DNA of 34,621 nucleotides, taken from the NCBI GenBank assembly GCA_903861115.1, contig CAIOTD010000038.1, positions 1 through 34,621 on the forward strand, written 5' to 3'. Source of the stretch: an uncultured Burkholderiales bacterium. GTDB lineage: Bacteria; Pseudomonadota; Gammaproteobacteria; Burkholderiales; Burkholderiaceae_C. Numbering within the stretch: the first letter of the stretch is position 1; every line of letters begins with the position of its first letter. Under the pieces are notes generated by a model, which worked only from the letters and a program-made list of their open reading frames with translations, had not been told where the DNA came from and ran no database searches. Positions 1 through 8,475 of the stretch are shown in pieces. A program made the position numbers and the translations under genes.

Positions 1-1158
1 CAACAACTCTCCGCGTCCTATGAACGCTTCACCACGGTGCTTGAAGCCTTGGACGCGTCCGTCTCCGTGACCCCCATAGGATCGAATGAAATCTTGTTTA
101 CCAACAAGTTGTACAGACAATGGTTTGGCATCAAGAGCGATGGCCACCTTCAAATGATTGAGCAAGCCTTCGACTCCCTTCAAAGCACCAACAGCTTGTC
201 TCAAGATTCCGATGATTTGGCTGGACTGCCGTCACAAAACTTAGAGCGCACCTTGTCGGAAAACGCAGAGGTCTTCGTGCCCAATCTATCTAAATGGATA
301 GAAGTTCGCTCCAGATACTTGAATTGGGTCGATGGTCGCTTGGCCCAAATGATCATTGCCACCGACATCACCCCAAGAAGAGACGCCGAAGAGCAATCTG
401 CCCTTCAAGCCGAAAGAGCGCAATCGGTCTCGCGCTTGATCACCATGGGGGAGATGGCCTCCAGCGTGGCCCATGAACTCAATCAACCGTTGACCGCCAT
501 CAACAACTACTGCACGGGATTGCTCACCCGCATCAAAACCAAACAACTTCGGGAAGAAGATTTACTGACTGCGCTAGAAAAAACCGCTCACCAAGCTCAA
601 AGGGCCGGACAGATCATCCAGCGCATCAGAAGTTTCGTCAAACGCAGTGAACCCAACCGAAATTTGGCCAACATCGGCATGATCGTCATGGAAGCGGTTG
701 AACTGGCAGAAATTGAACTCAAACGCCGACAAGTTCGTCTGAGCCACTACATCTCAGCCCACTTGCCCCCCGTGATGGTTGACCCGATTTTGATTGAACA
801 AGTGCTGGTCAATTTGCTGAAAAATGCCGCGGAGTCGATTGATTTGGGCAAGCGTGAAAGCAATGATCGACAAGTCGACTTGAAGGTCCTGCCACAACTG
901 ATCAATGGCCAAGCAACCGTCGAATTCTCTGTGACCGATACCGGCAAAGGCTTGGCGCCAGAGGTTTTGGAGCGCCTATATGAAGCATTTTTCTCTACAA
1001 AAACAGAAGGCATGGGCATGGGATTGAATTTATGCCGCAGCATCGTTGAGTCGCACCAAGGCCGAATGCAGGCCGAGAACCTCTACAATGGAGAAGAAAT
1101 CAAGGGTTGCCGTTTTTCTTTTTGGCTGCCCGCTCACCTAGAAGTAACGGCTCCATGA
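1..1158 (+). CDS. PAS-domain sensor histidine kinase, FixL-like (5' truncated by window edge)
   Basis: The reading frame is open from base 1, so the N-terminus lies outside the window. The visible part starts in a PAS-like segment (about the first 120 codons), then a short helical linker, then the kinase core. The H-box is AHELNQPLTAINNY, with the phosphoacceptor His codon at 472-474. The N-box LVNLLKNAAESI, the G1 motif DTGKGLAPEVL and a late glycine-rich segment GMGMGLNLCRSIVESH follow. The HELNQPL form is typical of FixL/DctB-type kinases (HPK4 class). It should autophosphorylate on His and pass phosphate to the regulator encoded 56 bp downstream. No membrane segment is seen in the visible part, and the sensed signal cannot be told because any haem-PAS or transmembrane region is missing. 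Confidence 0.93.
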   Translation, partial: QQLSASYERFTTVLEALDASVSVTPIGSNEILFTNKLYRQWFGIKSDGHLQMIEQAFDSLQSTNSLSQDSDDLAGLPSQNLERTLSENAEVFVPNLSKWIEVRSRYLNWVDGRLAQMIIATDITPRRDAEEQSALQAERAQSVSRLITMGEMASSVAHELNQPLTAINNYCTGLLTRIKTKQLREEDLLTALEKTAHQAQRAGQIIQRIRSFVKRSEPNRNLANIGMIVMEAVELAEIELKRRQVRLSHYISAHLPPVMVDPILIEQVLVNLLKNAAESIDLGKRESNDRQVDLKVLPQLINGQATVEFSVTDTGKGLAPEVLERLYEAFFSTKTEGMGMGLNLCRSIVESHQGRMQAENLYNGEEIKGCRFSFWLPAHLEVTAP

Positions 1159-1214
1159 GGCGTTACACTACGAAGAAGTTCTTTCCCACTTAATTTTAGT
1201 TATCGAGGCAAAAA

Positions 1215-1844
1215 ATGAGTTTGATTCCCAAAAAAGGCACCGTTTACGTGGTTGATGATGACGAAGCTGTCAGAGATTCTTTGCAGTGGCTGCTTGAGGG
1301 AAAAGACTACCGAGTCAGGTGCTTTGATTCGGCCGAAACATTTCTGAATCGCTATGACGCCAAGGAAGTGGCCTGTTTGATTGTCGACATCCGCATGGCC
1401 GGCATGAGTGGACTTGAACTTCAAGACAAATTGATCGAGAAAAACTCCCCCCTGCCCGTCGTTTTCATCACAGGCCATGGAGACGTCCCCATGGCAGTGG
1501 ACACCATGAAAAAAGGTGCGATGGACTTCATACAAAAGCCCTTCAAAGAAGATGAGTTGGTGCCCCTGGTGGAACAGATGCTGGAAAAGGCCAAAGTCTC
1601 CTTTGCCGATCACCAGCACGCGGCCTCTAGAGACGCCCTCATGTCCAAGCTCACTACGCGTGAGGCACAGGTCTTAGAGAGAATTGTGGCGGGCCGGCTG
1701 AACAAACAAATCGCCGATGACTTGGGCATCAGCATCAAAACGGTGGAAGCACACAGAGCCAACATCATGGAAAAATTGAATGCCAACACCGTGGCCGATT
1801 TGCTCAAAATCGCTCTCGGGCCCAACCCCAACAAGACCGCATAA
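1215..1844 (+). CDS. FixJ/TtrR-family response regulator (REC + LuxR HTH)
   Basis: A 209-residue two-domain regulator. The receiver domain spans about residues 9-125, with the acidic pocket VVDDDEAV (D14-D16), phosphoacceptor D58 in LIVDIRMAGMSG, Thr in FITGHGD and Lys in FIQKPF. The C-terminal LuxR/GerE helix-turn-helix covers about residues 140-200 (LTTREAQVLERIVAGRLNKQIADDL, quoted in part, then SIKTVEAHRANIMEK). Length and architecture fit FixJ. A GAGG Shine-Dalgarno lies 6 bases before the ATG. The gene follows its likely partner kinase, so the two should form one operon. Target genes are not evident; the folD-CoA-transferase-receptor genes just downstream are candidates only by proximity. 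Confidence 0.93.
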   Translation: MSLIPKKGTVYVVDDDEAVRDSLQWLLEGKDYRVRCFDSAETFLNRYDAKEVACLIVDIRMAGMSGLELQDKLIEKNSPLPVVFITGHGDVPMAVDTMKKGAMDFIQKPFKEDELVPLVEQMLEKAKVSFADHQHAASRDALMSKLTTREAQVLERIVAGRLNKQIADDLGISIKTVEAHRANIMEKLNANTVADLLKIALGPNPNKTA

Positions 1845-1930
1845 ATCGCCTTGCTTCCTCTCGGACTTCATTTCTGAAAGAAGAAGGCCTGTTTGCTGAT
1901 GGGCTGACCGCTCAGCGACAAGCCTTTGAC

Positions 1931-1959
1931 TTGACAATGAGGTCCGTTGGTTTTTTAGA
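1931..1959 (+). promoter_or_regulatory. Candidate sigma70 promoter for folD
   Basis: A perfect TTGACA (1931-1936) is followed after 17 bp by TTTAGA (1954-1959), a weak -10. It lies in the 223-bp gap between the response regulator and folD, and transcription would start about 100 bases before the folD ATG. An inverted repeat, GAGGTC (1939-1944) and GACCTC (1958-1963), spans the promoter and could be an operator. No other gene or strong terminator is seen in this gap. Confidence 0.4.
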
Positions 1960-2067
1960 CCTCGCGCGCGGGCCTTGGCCACTGCGGCTGCCGTGACCCA
2001 GAGACCTCCCCATGTCTGGCCTGCAGAAAATGGCCCCCATTCAACCCATGCTTCTTGAAACACCTCC

Positions 2068-2946
2068 ATGACCTCACAACTGATCAACGGCGTTGAACTC
2101 TCGAATCAACTCAGACAAGACCTTCAAACGCGTGTCAAGGCGCTCACAGCCGCTGGCCACACACCTGGACTGGCCGTGATCTTGGTGGGCGAGAATCCAG
2201 CCAGCCAAGTGTACGTTCGCAACAAAGTAAAAGCCTGCGAGCAAGTGGGCATCCACTCCGTTTTAGAAAAAACGCCAGACACACTCACCGAAAAAGATTT
2301 GCTTGTCAAAATTGATGCCCTGAACCAAGACCCCTCGATTCACGGCATTTTGGTGCAACTGCCCTTGCCTGCTCACATTGATGCACAACGTGTGATCGAG
2401 GCCATCTCGCCAGAAAAAGATGTGGACGGATTTCACATCAGCAGTGCCGGCGCGCTCATGACAGGTGCCAAGGGCTTTTGGCCATGCACCCCTTTTGGTT
2501 GTATGAAAATGCTCGAAAGCATCCACTACGACTTGAAGGGCAAACATGCCGTGGTGATCGGTCGCAGCAACATTGTGGGCAAACCCATGGCCATGATGCT
2601 CTTACAAAAAAATGCAACCGTCACCCTCTGTCACAGTCACACCAAAAATTTGGCCGAACTCACCCGCCAAGCCGATTTGATTGTGGCTGCCGTTGGGGTC
2701 AGAAATGTGCTCACCAAAGACATGGTCAAACCCGGCGCTGTGGTGCTCGATGTGGGCATGAACCGAGACGAGGACGGCAAATTGTGTGGCGATGTGGACT
2801 TTGACGGCGTGCGTCAAGTGGCCGCCTTTATCACCCCTGTTCCTGGCGGCGTGGGCCCCATGACCATCACCATGCTTTTGCACAACACCGTGTGGGCTGC
2901 AGAACAATTGAACCCCACGGTTGAACGCGCCCTTCAAAGCACCTGA
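2068..2946 (+). CDS. folD: Bifunctional methylenetetrahydrofolate dehydrogenase / methenyltetrahydrofolate cyclohydrolase
   Basis: FolD interconverts 5,10-methylene-THF, 5,10-methenyl-THF and 10-formyl-THF in the cytoplasm, supplying one-carbon units for purines and formyl-Met-tRNA and making NADPH. The 292-residue protein has the usual length. Visible signatures are the substrate-site segment [17 protein letters not shown] with the catalytic Lys, [13 protein letters not shown], the strongly conserved PEKDVDGFH, the nucleotide-binding [14 protein letters not shown], and [10 protein letters not shown] near the C-terminus. The ATG at 2068 gives a standard N-terminus ([16 protein letters not shown]). 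The gene stops just before the CoA-transferase gene and is probably co-transcribed with it. Confidence 0.97.
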   Translation: MTSQLINGVELSNQLRQDLQTRVKALTAAGHTPGLAVILVGENPASQVYVRNKVKACEQVGIHSVLEKTPDTLTEKDLLVKIDALNQDPSIHGILVQLPLPAHIDAQRVIEAISPEKDVDGFHISSAGALMTGAKGFWPCTPFGCMKMLESIHYDLKGKHAVVIGRSNIVGKPMAMMLLQKNATVTLCHSHTKNLAELTRQADLIVAAVGVRNVLTKDMVKPGAVVLDVGMNRDEDGKLCGDVDFDGVRQVAAFITPVPGGVGPMTITMLLHNTVWAAEQLNPTVERALQST

Positions 2947-2980
2947 GCACCCACTGCCCCAAAGGCCACCCCCTTACGAC

Positions 2981-4207
2981 ATGGACAACCGCACAACAAT
3001 GGTCCCCCACACATTGCCCTACAGCGGGGTTCGCGTCGTTGAGTTCACCCACATGGTCATGGGGCCGACGTGTGGCATGCTGCTGGCCGACTTGGGCGCC
3101 GAAGTCATCAAAGTTGAGCACATCGGTCAAGGCAGACAAGGCGACTCCACCCGAGAGCTCAAGGGCTCTGGGGCGGGATTTTTTCCGATGTTCAATCGCA
3201 ACAAAAAAAGCATTGCCTTGAACCTTCAAAGCCCTGAGGGCCTAGAAGCAGCGCTGAAACTGATTGGAACGGCCGATGTGGTGAGTGAGAACTTCAAGCC
3301 CGGCACGATGAAAAAACTGGGCTTGGACTACGAGCACCTCAAAGCCGTGAACCCAAGACTGATCTACGTGAGCCACAAAGGATTTTTACCTGGCCCTTAT
3401 GAAAACAGAACGGCCCTTGATGAGGTGGTGCAAATGATGGGGGGACTGGCCTACATGACCGGGCGACCTGGGGACCCCCTTCGCGCAGGCTCCAGCGTCA
3501 ACGACATCATGGGCGGCTTGTTTGGTGCCATTGGCGTCATGGCCGCTTTGGCGCAACGACACACCACAGGGCTTGGCCAAGAGATACAAAGCGCCCTCTT
3601 TGAAAACAACGTGTTTTTGGTCGCTCAGCACATGATGCAGTTTGCCGTCACGGGTCAAGCCGCCGCCCCCATGCCCGCCAGAATTTCGGCTTGGGGCATC
3701 TACGATATTTTCAAAGTCAAAGAGGACGAACAAATCTTCTTGGCGGTGGTCACCGACACCGCTTGGGAGATCTTTTGCAAAGCGTTTAAGTTTGATGACC
3801 TGTTAAACGATGAGCGCCTCAAAACCAACAACCAACGCGTGACACAACGCGCTTGGATGATGCCGACTTTGCGAGAACGCCTGAGCGACTTCAGCGCCAA
3901 AGAACTTGCCACGCGATTTGAACACTTTGGCCTGCCCTTTGCACCCATTACAAAACCTGAGGATTTGTTTGAAGACCCTCATCTGAACGCCAATGGGGGA
4001 CTGCAAGAGATTGAGCTGCCCAACGGACAAAAAACGAAGGCGGTGCTTTTGCCCTTCACCATGAACGGTCAACGGTTGAACATCCGCCTGTCCCCGCCCA
4101 AATTGGGCCAACACAGCCGCGAGTTGTTAAAAGAGTTGGGCTACAGTGAAGAAGACATTTCCTCACTCACCCAACCCATCCCCTCGGGAAAGAGGCAGAC
4201 CCCATGA
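2981..4207 (+). CDS. Family III CoA-transferase (CaiB/BaiF type)
   Basis: A 408-residue family III CoA-transferase, which moves CoA between carboxylic acids through a mixed anhydride on an Asp. The N-terminus GVRVVEFTHMVMGPTCGMLLADLGAEVIKVE (quoted here as family landmark only) and RNKKSIALNL are typical; the likely catalytic Asp is in GSSVNDIMGGLFGA. The frame runs back to a TTG at 2921 inside folD, but family proteins start close to the GVRVVEF segment, so I chose ATG 2981; ATG 2999 is also possible, and neither has a strong Shine-Dalgarno. The stop overlaps the next gene's start (ATGA), so the CoA-transferase and a periplasmic solute receptor are translationally coupled. This suggests activation of an imported organic acid. 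The substrate cannot be read from sequence. Confidence 0.92.
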   Translation: MDNRTTMVPHTLPYSGVRVVEFTHMVMGPTCGMLLADLGAEVIKVEHIGQGRQGDSTRELKGSGAGFFPMFNRNKKSIALNLQSPEGLEAALKLIGTADVVSENFKPGTMKKLGLDYEHLKAVNPRLIYVSHKGFLPGPYENRTALDEVVQMMGGLAYMTGRPGDPLRAGSSVNDIMGGLFGAIGVMAALAQRHTTGLGQEIQSALFENNVFLVAQHMMQFAVTGQAAAPMPARISAWGIYDIFKVKEDEQIFLAVVTDTAWEIFCKAFKFDDLLNDERLKTNNQRVTQRAWMMPTLRERLSDFSAKELATRFEHFGLPFAPITKPEDLFEDPHLNANGGLQEIELPNGQKTKAVLLPFTMNGQRLNIRLSPPKLGQHSRELLKELGYSEEDISSLTQPIPSGKRQTP

Positions 4208-5184
4208 AAAGAGGTGCGCTGGCGCTCTTGGTGGGCTGGCTCCCTTGTTTGGCCACACTTGACGCACACGCTCAAAACAGCGTCTGGCCAGACAAGCCCA
4301 TTCGAATCATCGTCCCCTACACACCAGGAGGCGGCACAGATAGGGTGACCCGTCAATTGGCAGAACGCATCGGTGCAGAACAAAAATGGACCTTTTTGAT
4401 CGACAACAAACCCGGCGGGGGTGGCAACATTGGCCTGGACATAGCGGCCAAATCCAAAGCCGATGGCTACACACTGGCCATGGGACAAACAGCCAACTTG
4501 GCCATCAACCCGGCCGCCATGAACAAGATGCCCTTTGACGCGCAAAAGGACCTTGTTGCCATTGCCTTGATCGCAGAGCAGCCCACCCTTTTGGTGGTCA
4601 ACGTGAACGCCAACCTGAAAAGTTTCAGTGATTTGATCAAGGCCGGAAAAAACAAAGACCGGGCGCTCAAACTGGCCTCCGCGGGAACTGGCACCGTTGG
4701 CCATTTGGCCGGCGAGCTTTTGGCCAAACGTGCTGAATTTAAATTTCTACATGTGCCCTACAAAGGCGCTGTCCCTGCCATCACCGACCTCTTGGGCGGT
4801 CAAACAGATCTCATGTTCGCGACACCGCAAGCCGTCCTCTCGCTGATCAAATCGGACAAACTTCGCGTGTTGGCTGTGAGCGCCTCAAAGCGCTTAACGC
4901 TCTTGCCCGACACCCCGACCATTGCTCAGTCAGGGTATCCCAATTTTCAAGCGGTTGATTGGAAAGTGTTGGTCGCTCCAAGCGGCACGCCCCAAGAGAT
5001 CCTGCAAAAAATCAACACGGCCGCTGAACATGCGCTGAATCAACCCAAATTCATTGATCTGCTCGCACAAGAGGGCAGCACCCCGATGGGTGGCAACTTG
5101 TCCAAAGTGGCCAACTACATCAAAGACGAACAGTCCCTTTGGGATCAAATCGTTAAAGGCGCCAATCTCCAATTTGAACCCTGA
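4204..5184 (+). CDS. Bug/TctC-family tripartite tricarboxylate transporter receptor
   Basis: A 326-residue extracytoplasmic solute receptor. An N-terminal signal peptide runs to about residue 24 (hydrophobic LALLVGWLPCLATL, then DAHA before the mature QNSVWPDKP). The mature part has family landmarks: WPDKPIRIIVPYTPGGGTD, the glycine-rich KPGGGGNIGLD, LGGQTDLMFATPQAV, and a Leu/Pro-rich TLLPDTPTIAQSG. Bug proteins bind small carboxylates such as dicarboxylates, nicotinate or amino acids. No TctA/TctB membrane genes are nearby, which is usual for the many orphan Bug receptors of Burkholderiales. The ATG overlaps the CoA-transferase stop by 4 bases. Confidence 0.93.
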   Translation: MKRGALALLVGWLPCLATLDAHAQNSVWPDKPIRIIVPYTPGGGTDRVTRQLAERIGAEQKWTFLIDNKPGGGGNIGLDIAAKSKADGYTLAMGQTANLAINPAAMNKMPFDAQKDLVAIALIAEQPTLLVVNVNANLKSFSDLIKAGKNKDRALKLASAGTGTVGHLAGELLAKRAEFKFLHVPYKGAVPAITDLLGGQTDLMFATPQAVLSLIKSDKLRVLAVSASKRLTLLPDTPTIAQSGYPNFQAVDWKVLVAPSGTPQEILQKINTAAEHALNQPKFIDLLAQEGSTPMGGNLSKVANYIKDEQSLWDQIVKGANLQFEP

Positions 5185-5249
5185 GCGAGGCCGAGATGCG
5201 TTGAGCCTTTTTTGAGCGGGTAGCCCCGGGGCAACTTGCCACATCGCAC

Positions 5250-5864
5250 TCATTCAAACAAATCAAGCGTGGGGTGATTGAGCGAATAAAGCCGTCTGTT
5301 TTGATCTTCAATGCTGACCTTGCCAGGGCCTCTTACAACCGTGATCGACTGGCCTGCGCAGATCAGCCCTTCCTTGATCACTTTCAAATACCAACCCGAT
5401 TTGCCCGACTGGCGCATGGCCTTGGCGGCCCCGCTGTAATTGAGCTTGACGTTGAGCTTAAAACAAGGTTCTCGCAACTTGGTGACCTCCAACTGAGCCT
5501 CACCCATTGACCACCTGTCGCCAACAAACACCTGAGACTCTAGGCAGCCCTCAATGCTCAAATTTTCACCCAACGCTCCATGGCTCAGCAGAGGTTTTGA
5601 TTTTTTTGCCCTGAGCAGCAAGTCAGACCAAAAGTCGATGTGCTCAACCGGGTAAGCATACACGGCTTGCTCCACGCCCCCGTGCAGTGGTTTTTCGTGT
5701 TGTTCATCGCCTTCAAGCCCCATGCGCCCTACAAAAACGAATTTGGGCTGCGAGAGACTGCTCACCGTCAACTTGTGAATGGCCGAATGCACCCTACGCT
5801 CAGCACCCTGGCCCGCATTGACCAAGGGCGCAACCCGACCCACTGAGATCGCTTTCAATTTCAA
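5250..5864 (-). CDS. MOSC domain protein, YiiM-like
   Basis: A 204-residue MOSC protein. The MOSC landmarks are VGRMGLEGDEQHEKPLHGG, VYAYPVEHIDFW, GALGENLSIEG and a REPCFKL segment whose Cys matches the conserved MOSC cysteine thought to handle sulfur and molybdenum cofactor. E. coli YiiM, a molybdo-enzyme family member acting on 6-hydroxylaminopurine, has the same length and order. It is encoded alone, convergent with the Bug receptor gene (66 bp between stops). By family it probably binds Moco and reduces N-hydroxylated compounds; the substrate is an inference. Confidence 0.88.
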   Translation of the reverse strand: MKLKAISVGRVAPLVNAGQGAERRVHSAIHKLTVSSLSQPKFVFVGRMGLEGDEQHEKPLHGGVEQAVYAYPVEHIDFWSDLLLRAKKSKPLLSHGALGENLSIEGCLESQVFVGDRWSMGEAQLEVTKLREPCFKLNVKLNYSGAAKAMRQSGKSGWYLKVIKEGLICAGQSITVVRGPGKVSIEDQNRRLYSLNHPTLDLFE

Positions 5865-6086
5865 CGTGTTTGCTCACATTTCATGACAAGCCAAGCCTTC
5901 AAAGTTCAAAGCGTGCCGAGCACCCAAAGCGCTATTCTAAAACGTATCGATCCCTGAAGCCATGCGGCTGTGCACATCAGACTGGCCCCATCAAAGCCCC
6001 CTGGGCGCCCATTTCAAACGCCGCCAAGCGACCGCTAAAAAAGTTCAACGGCCCTTAAAAATCAACGCGAATCAAGGCAGGGTCAT

Positions 6087-6114
6087 GGCCAAGCCCTTGG
6101 CCTTGAGAGATAAT
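6087..6114 (+). promoter_or_regulatory. Candidate -10 and palindrome upstream of prlC
   Basis: A GATAAT hexamer (6109-6114) stands 31 bp before the prlC ATG and could be a -10 element. Directly upstream is a palindrome GGCCAAGCCCTTGGCC (6087-6102), 7-bp arms around 2 bases, in the place where a -35 box would be; no good -35 is seen. This could be an operator or a promoter dependent on an activator. The rest of the 281-bp gap to the divergent MOSC gene shows nothing I recognise. Confidence 0.25.
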
Positions 6115-6145
6115 TGAGCATTCAATCCATTGAACGCTACTGAAC

Positions 6146-8203
6146 ATGTCAAACTTCGCCTCTGCACCCGATACTGCGCTCATCGACTTCTCAGACCTTC
6201 CAAAATTCGATGCCATCCACGTCGCCGACATTGAGCCGAGCATCTCTTATTTGCTGACGCAGGCACTTAGGGCCTTGGAGACCGTCACCTCACCGGCCTT
6301 CCCCGCCAACTGGACTGAAATGACACGCGTCTTGGACGTGCAGGTTGAAAAACTCAGTCGCGCATGGGGCGTCATCTCCCATTTGAACTCGGTGGCCGAC
6401 AATGCCGAGCAACGCTTGGCCTACAACCTGATGCTGCCCAAAGTCACTGAATTTTGGACACAACTGGGTGCCAATGAAAAACTGTTCCAAAAGTACGAAG
6501 CGATCAACCAGTCCGAACTGAACCTTGAACAAAAAAAAGCGCTGAACAATGCGCTCAGAAACTTCATCTTAAGTGGGGCCAAGTTGACGGGCGAGAAAAA
6601 AATTCGCTTCGCCCAAATTCAAGAGCAGCAAGCCGCGCTGACGCAAAAGTTCAGCGAAAATGTTTTGGACGCCACAGACAGTTGGTTTTATTTGGCACAA
6701 CTGCAAGAACTCGATGGTGCACCCCAAGAGGTGATTGACGAGGCGAGAGAAGAGGCCAAAAGACATGGGCAAGAAGGTTATCGCTTGAACCTCAAAATGC
6801 CTTGCTATTTGCCCATCATGCAATACGCCAAGAATGCCGAACTCAGGGCCTTGCTCTACAAGGCCTACGGCACGCGGGCCTCTGACCAAGCTCCCCCTGA
6901 GGGCCTTCAATACGACAACTCAAAGATCATCAAAGAGATCTTGTCCCTTCGACACGAAGAAGCCCAATTGCTCGGCTTTGAGAATTTCTCTGCCCTTTCT
7001 CTTGAGCCCAAAATGGCCAACTCACCCACTGAGGTGATTGCATTTTTAAGAGACTTGGCAGCCAAGGCGAGACCTTTTGCAACCAAAGATCTCACTGAAA
7101 TGCGCGCCTTTGCTCAAACACTTGGCCTGAATGACCCGGCCCCCTCGGATTGGACGTTCATTGCTGAGCGCCTCAAAGAGCATCAATACGCCTTTAGTGA
7201 CTTGGAAGTGAAGGCCTACTTTCCTTTTCCCAAAGTCTTGTCTGGTCTTTTTAAAATCATTGAAACTCTTTTTGAAGTCTGCATTGAGGCTGACAAGGCG
7301 CCCGTGTGGCACACAGATGTGAGCTTTTATAAAATAGTTCGCAACCATCAAACCATTGGGCAATTTTATTTGGACCCAACCGCCAGGCAAAGCAAGCGCG
7401 GCGGGGCATGGATGGATGGGGTCAGAAGCCGTTGGCTCAGACCTGACAACGCCCAACTCCAAACGCCAGTGGCCTACTTGGTTTGCAATTTCGCCAAAGG
7501 CCAAGGTGATCAAGCCGCCCTTCTCACCCACGACGATGTGATCACTTTGTTTCATGAGTTTGGTCACGGCTTGCACCACATGCTGACCACCGTCAATGAG
7601 CAAGATGTGTCTGGCATTGGTGGGGTTGAATGGGACGCGGTAGAGCTGCCCAGTCAATTCATGGAGAATTTTTGTTGGGAATGGTCGGTGCTCAGACACA
7701 TGAGCGCTCATCATCAAACGGGCGAGGTGATGCCCAAGGCCTTGTTTGACAAGATGCTCGCTGCCAAAAACTTTCAAAGTGGCCTGCAAACGCTTCGACA
7801 GGTGGAGTTCTCGCTCTTTGACATGTTGATCCACGCACAAGACAAAGAGGACGTTGACTTCATGGCCATTCAGCAAGCGGTTAAAGCAGAGGTGGCCTTG
7901 ATCCAAAGCCCACCTTGGAGCAGAACGCCCCACAGCTTTAGTCACATCTTCGCTGGCGGCTACGCCGCGGGCTACTACAGCTACAAATGGGCCGAGGTGT
8001 TGAGCTCGGATGCCTACGCCGCATTTGAAGAAACCATGAGCGAATCGGGCGAACTCAACCCGATCATGGGCAGCAAATTCCGCAAGGAAATCCTAGAGGT
8101 CGGCGGCAGTCGAGACGCGATGGCGTCCTTCATTGCATTTCGAGGTCGCGAGCCCAACATTGAGGCCTTGCTTCGCCACCAAGGCATGCTTCAGAGCCAC
8201 TAA
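6146..8203 (+). CDS. prlC: Oligopeptidase A (M3 family zinc metallopeptidase)
   Basis: PrlC/OpdA is a cytoplasmic zinc endopeptidase that degrades short peptides, including cleaved signal peptides. The 685-residue length matches E. coli OpdA (about 680). The zinc site is HEFGH at residues 470-474, with the third ligand Glu downstream in VEWDAVELPSQFMENF. The N-terminal part (LPKFDAIHVADIEPSISYLL) and the substrate-binding C-terminal stretch HSFSHIFAGGYAAGYYSYKWAEV are typical of M3A enzymes. ATG 6146 gives the expected N-terminus. It is a single gene, followed by convergent genes on the other strand. Confidence 0.96.
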   Translation: MSNFASAPDTALIDFSDLPKFDAIHVADIEPSISYLLTQALRALETVTSPAFPANWTEMTRVLDVQVEKLSRAWGVISHLNSVADNAEQRLAYNLMLPKVTEFWTQLGANEKLFQKYEAINQSELNLEQKKALNNALRNFILSGAKLTGEKKIRFAQIQEQQAALTQKFSENVLDATDSWFYLAQLQELDGAPQEVIDEAREEAKRHGQEGYRLNLKMPCYLPIMQYAKNAELRALLYKAYGTRASDQAPPEGLQYDNSKIIKEILSLRHEEAQLLGFENFSALSLEPKMANSPTEVIAFLRDLAAKARPFATKDLTEMRAFAQTLGLNDPAPSDWTFIAERLKEHQYAFSDLEVKAYFPFPKVLSGLFKIIETLFEVCIEADKAPVWHTDVSFYKIVRNHQTIGQFYLDPTARQSKRGGAWMDGVRSRWLRPDNAQLQTPVAYLVCNFAKGQGDQAALLTHDDVITLFHEFGHGLHHMLTTVNEQDVSGIGGVEWDAVELPSQFMENFCWEWSVLRHMSAHHQTGEVMPKALFDKMLAAKNFQSGLQTLRQVEFSLFDMLIHAQDKEDVDFMAIQQAVKAEVALIQSPPWSRTPHSFSHIFAGGYAAGYYSYKWAEVLSSDAYAAFEETMSESGELNPIMGSKFRKEILEVGGSRDAMASFIAFRGREPNIEALLRHQGMLQSH

Positions 8204-8241
8204 TGCCCCCTGAAAAACGCTTGAGCGGGGACCCGACCCGC

Positions 8242-8475
8242 TCAGCACGCTAGCCTCAAATCCTCCACGGTGCGCGCACGCCAAAATTCAGCGGCTGCGA
8301 CAAAGCCCTCCCACACACAGCCCTGGCAACCTCGGCCACAACAAGCCTTGGGCTCGGGCGGGGGCGGTCGAATCTGAACGCCAAGCGCCAGACCCATGCC
8401 CATCAAAATACCAAAGAGCTCGCGGGCTTGTTGAGCATTTTGTATGACCTCAAAGACACGACGATCAAAACTCAA
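8242..8475 (-). CDS. Small cysteine-rich protein, oxidoreductase-like domain (PF09791 type)
   Basis: A short open frame (77 residues from TTG 8475) ends in a recognisable small domain: a proline run, then PEPKACCGRGCQGCVWEGF, i.e. CC-x3-C-x2-CVW, followed by an acidic/Arg helix. This is the pattern of the oxidoreductase-like N-terminal domain found in small proteobacterial and eukaryotic mitochondrial proteins; its function is not established and the four cysteines suggest metal or redox chemistry. The start is uncertain: TTG 8475 has an AGGA Shine-Dalgarno 5 bases upstream and overlaps the end of rpiA by 11 bases; GTG 8499 and ATG 8403 are alternatives. It is probably translated with rpiA. 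Confidence 0.7.
   Translation of the reverse strand: MSFDRRVFEVIQNAQQARELFGILMGMGLALGVQIRPPPPEPKACCGRGCQGCVWEGFVAAAEFWRARTVEDLRLAC

Noticed and set aside
5870-6058. 62-codon plus-strand frame upstream of prlC
   Set aside because: No ribosome binding site, no hydrophobic or family pattern, and composition like noncoding sequence.
7046-7945. 299-codon open frame on the minus strand
   Set aside because: It lies wholly antisense to prlC, has no family motif, and follows from the codon bias of that gene.
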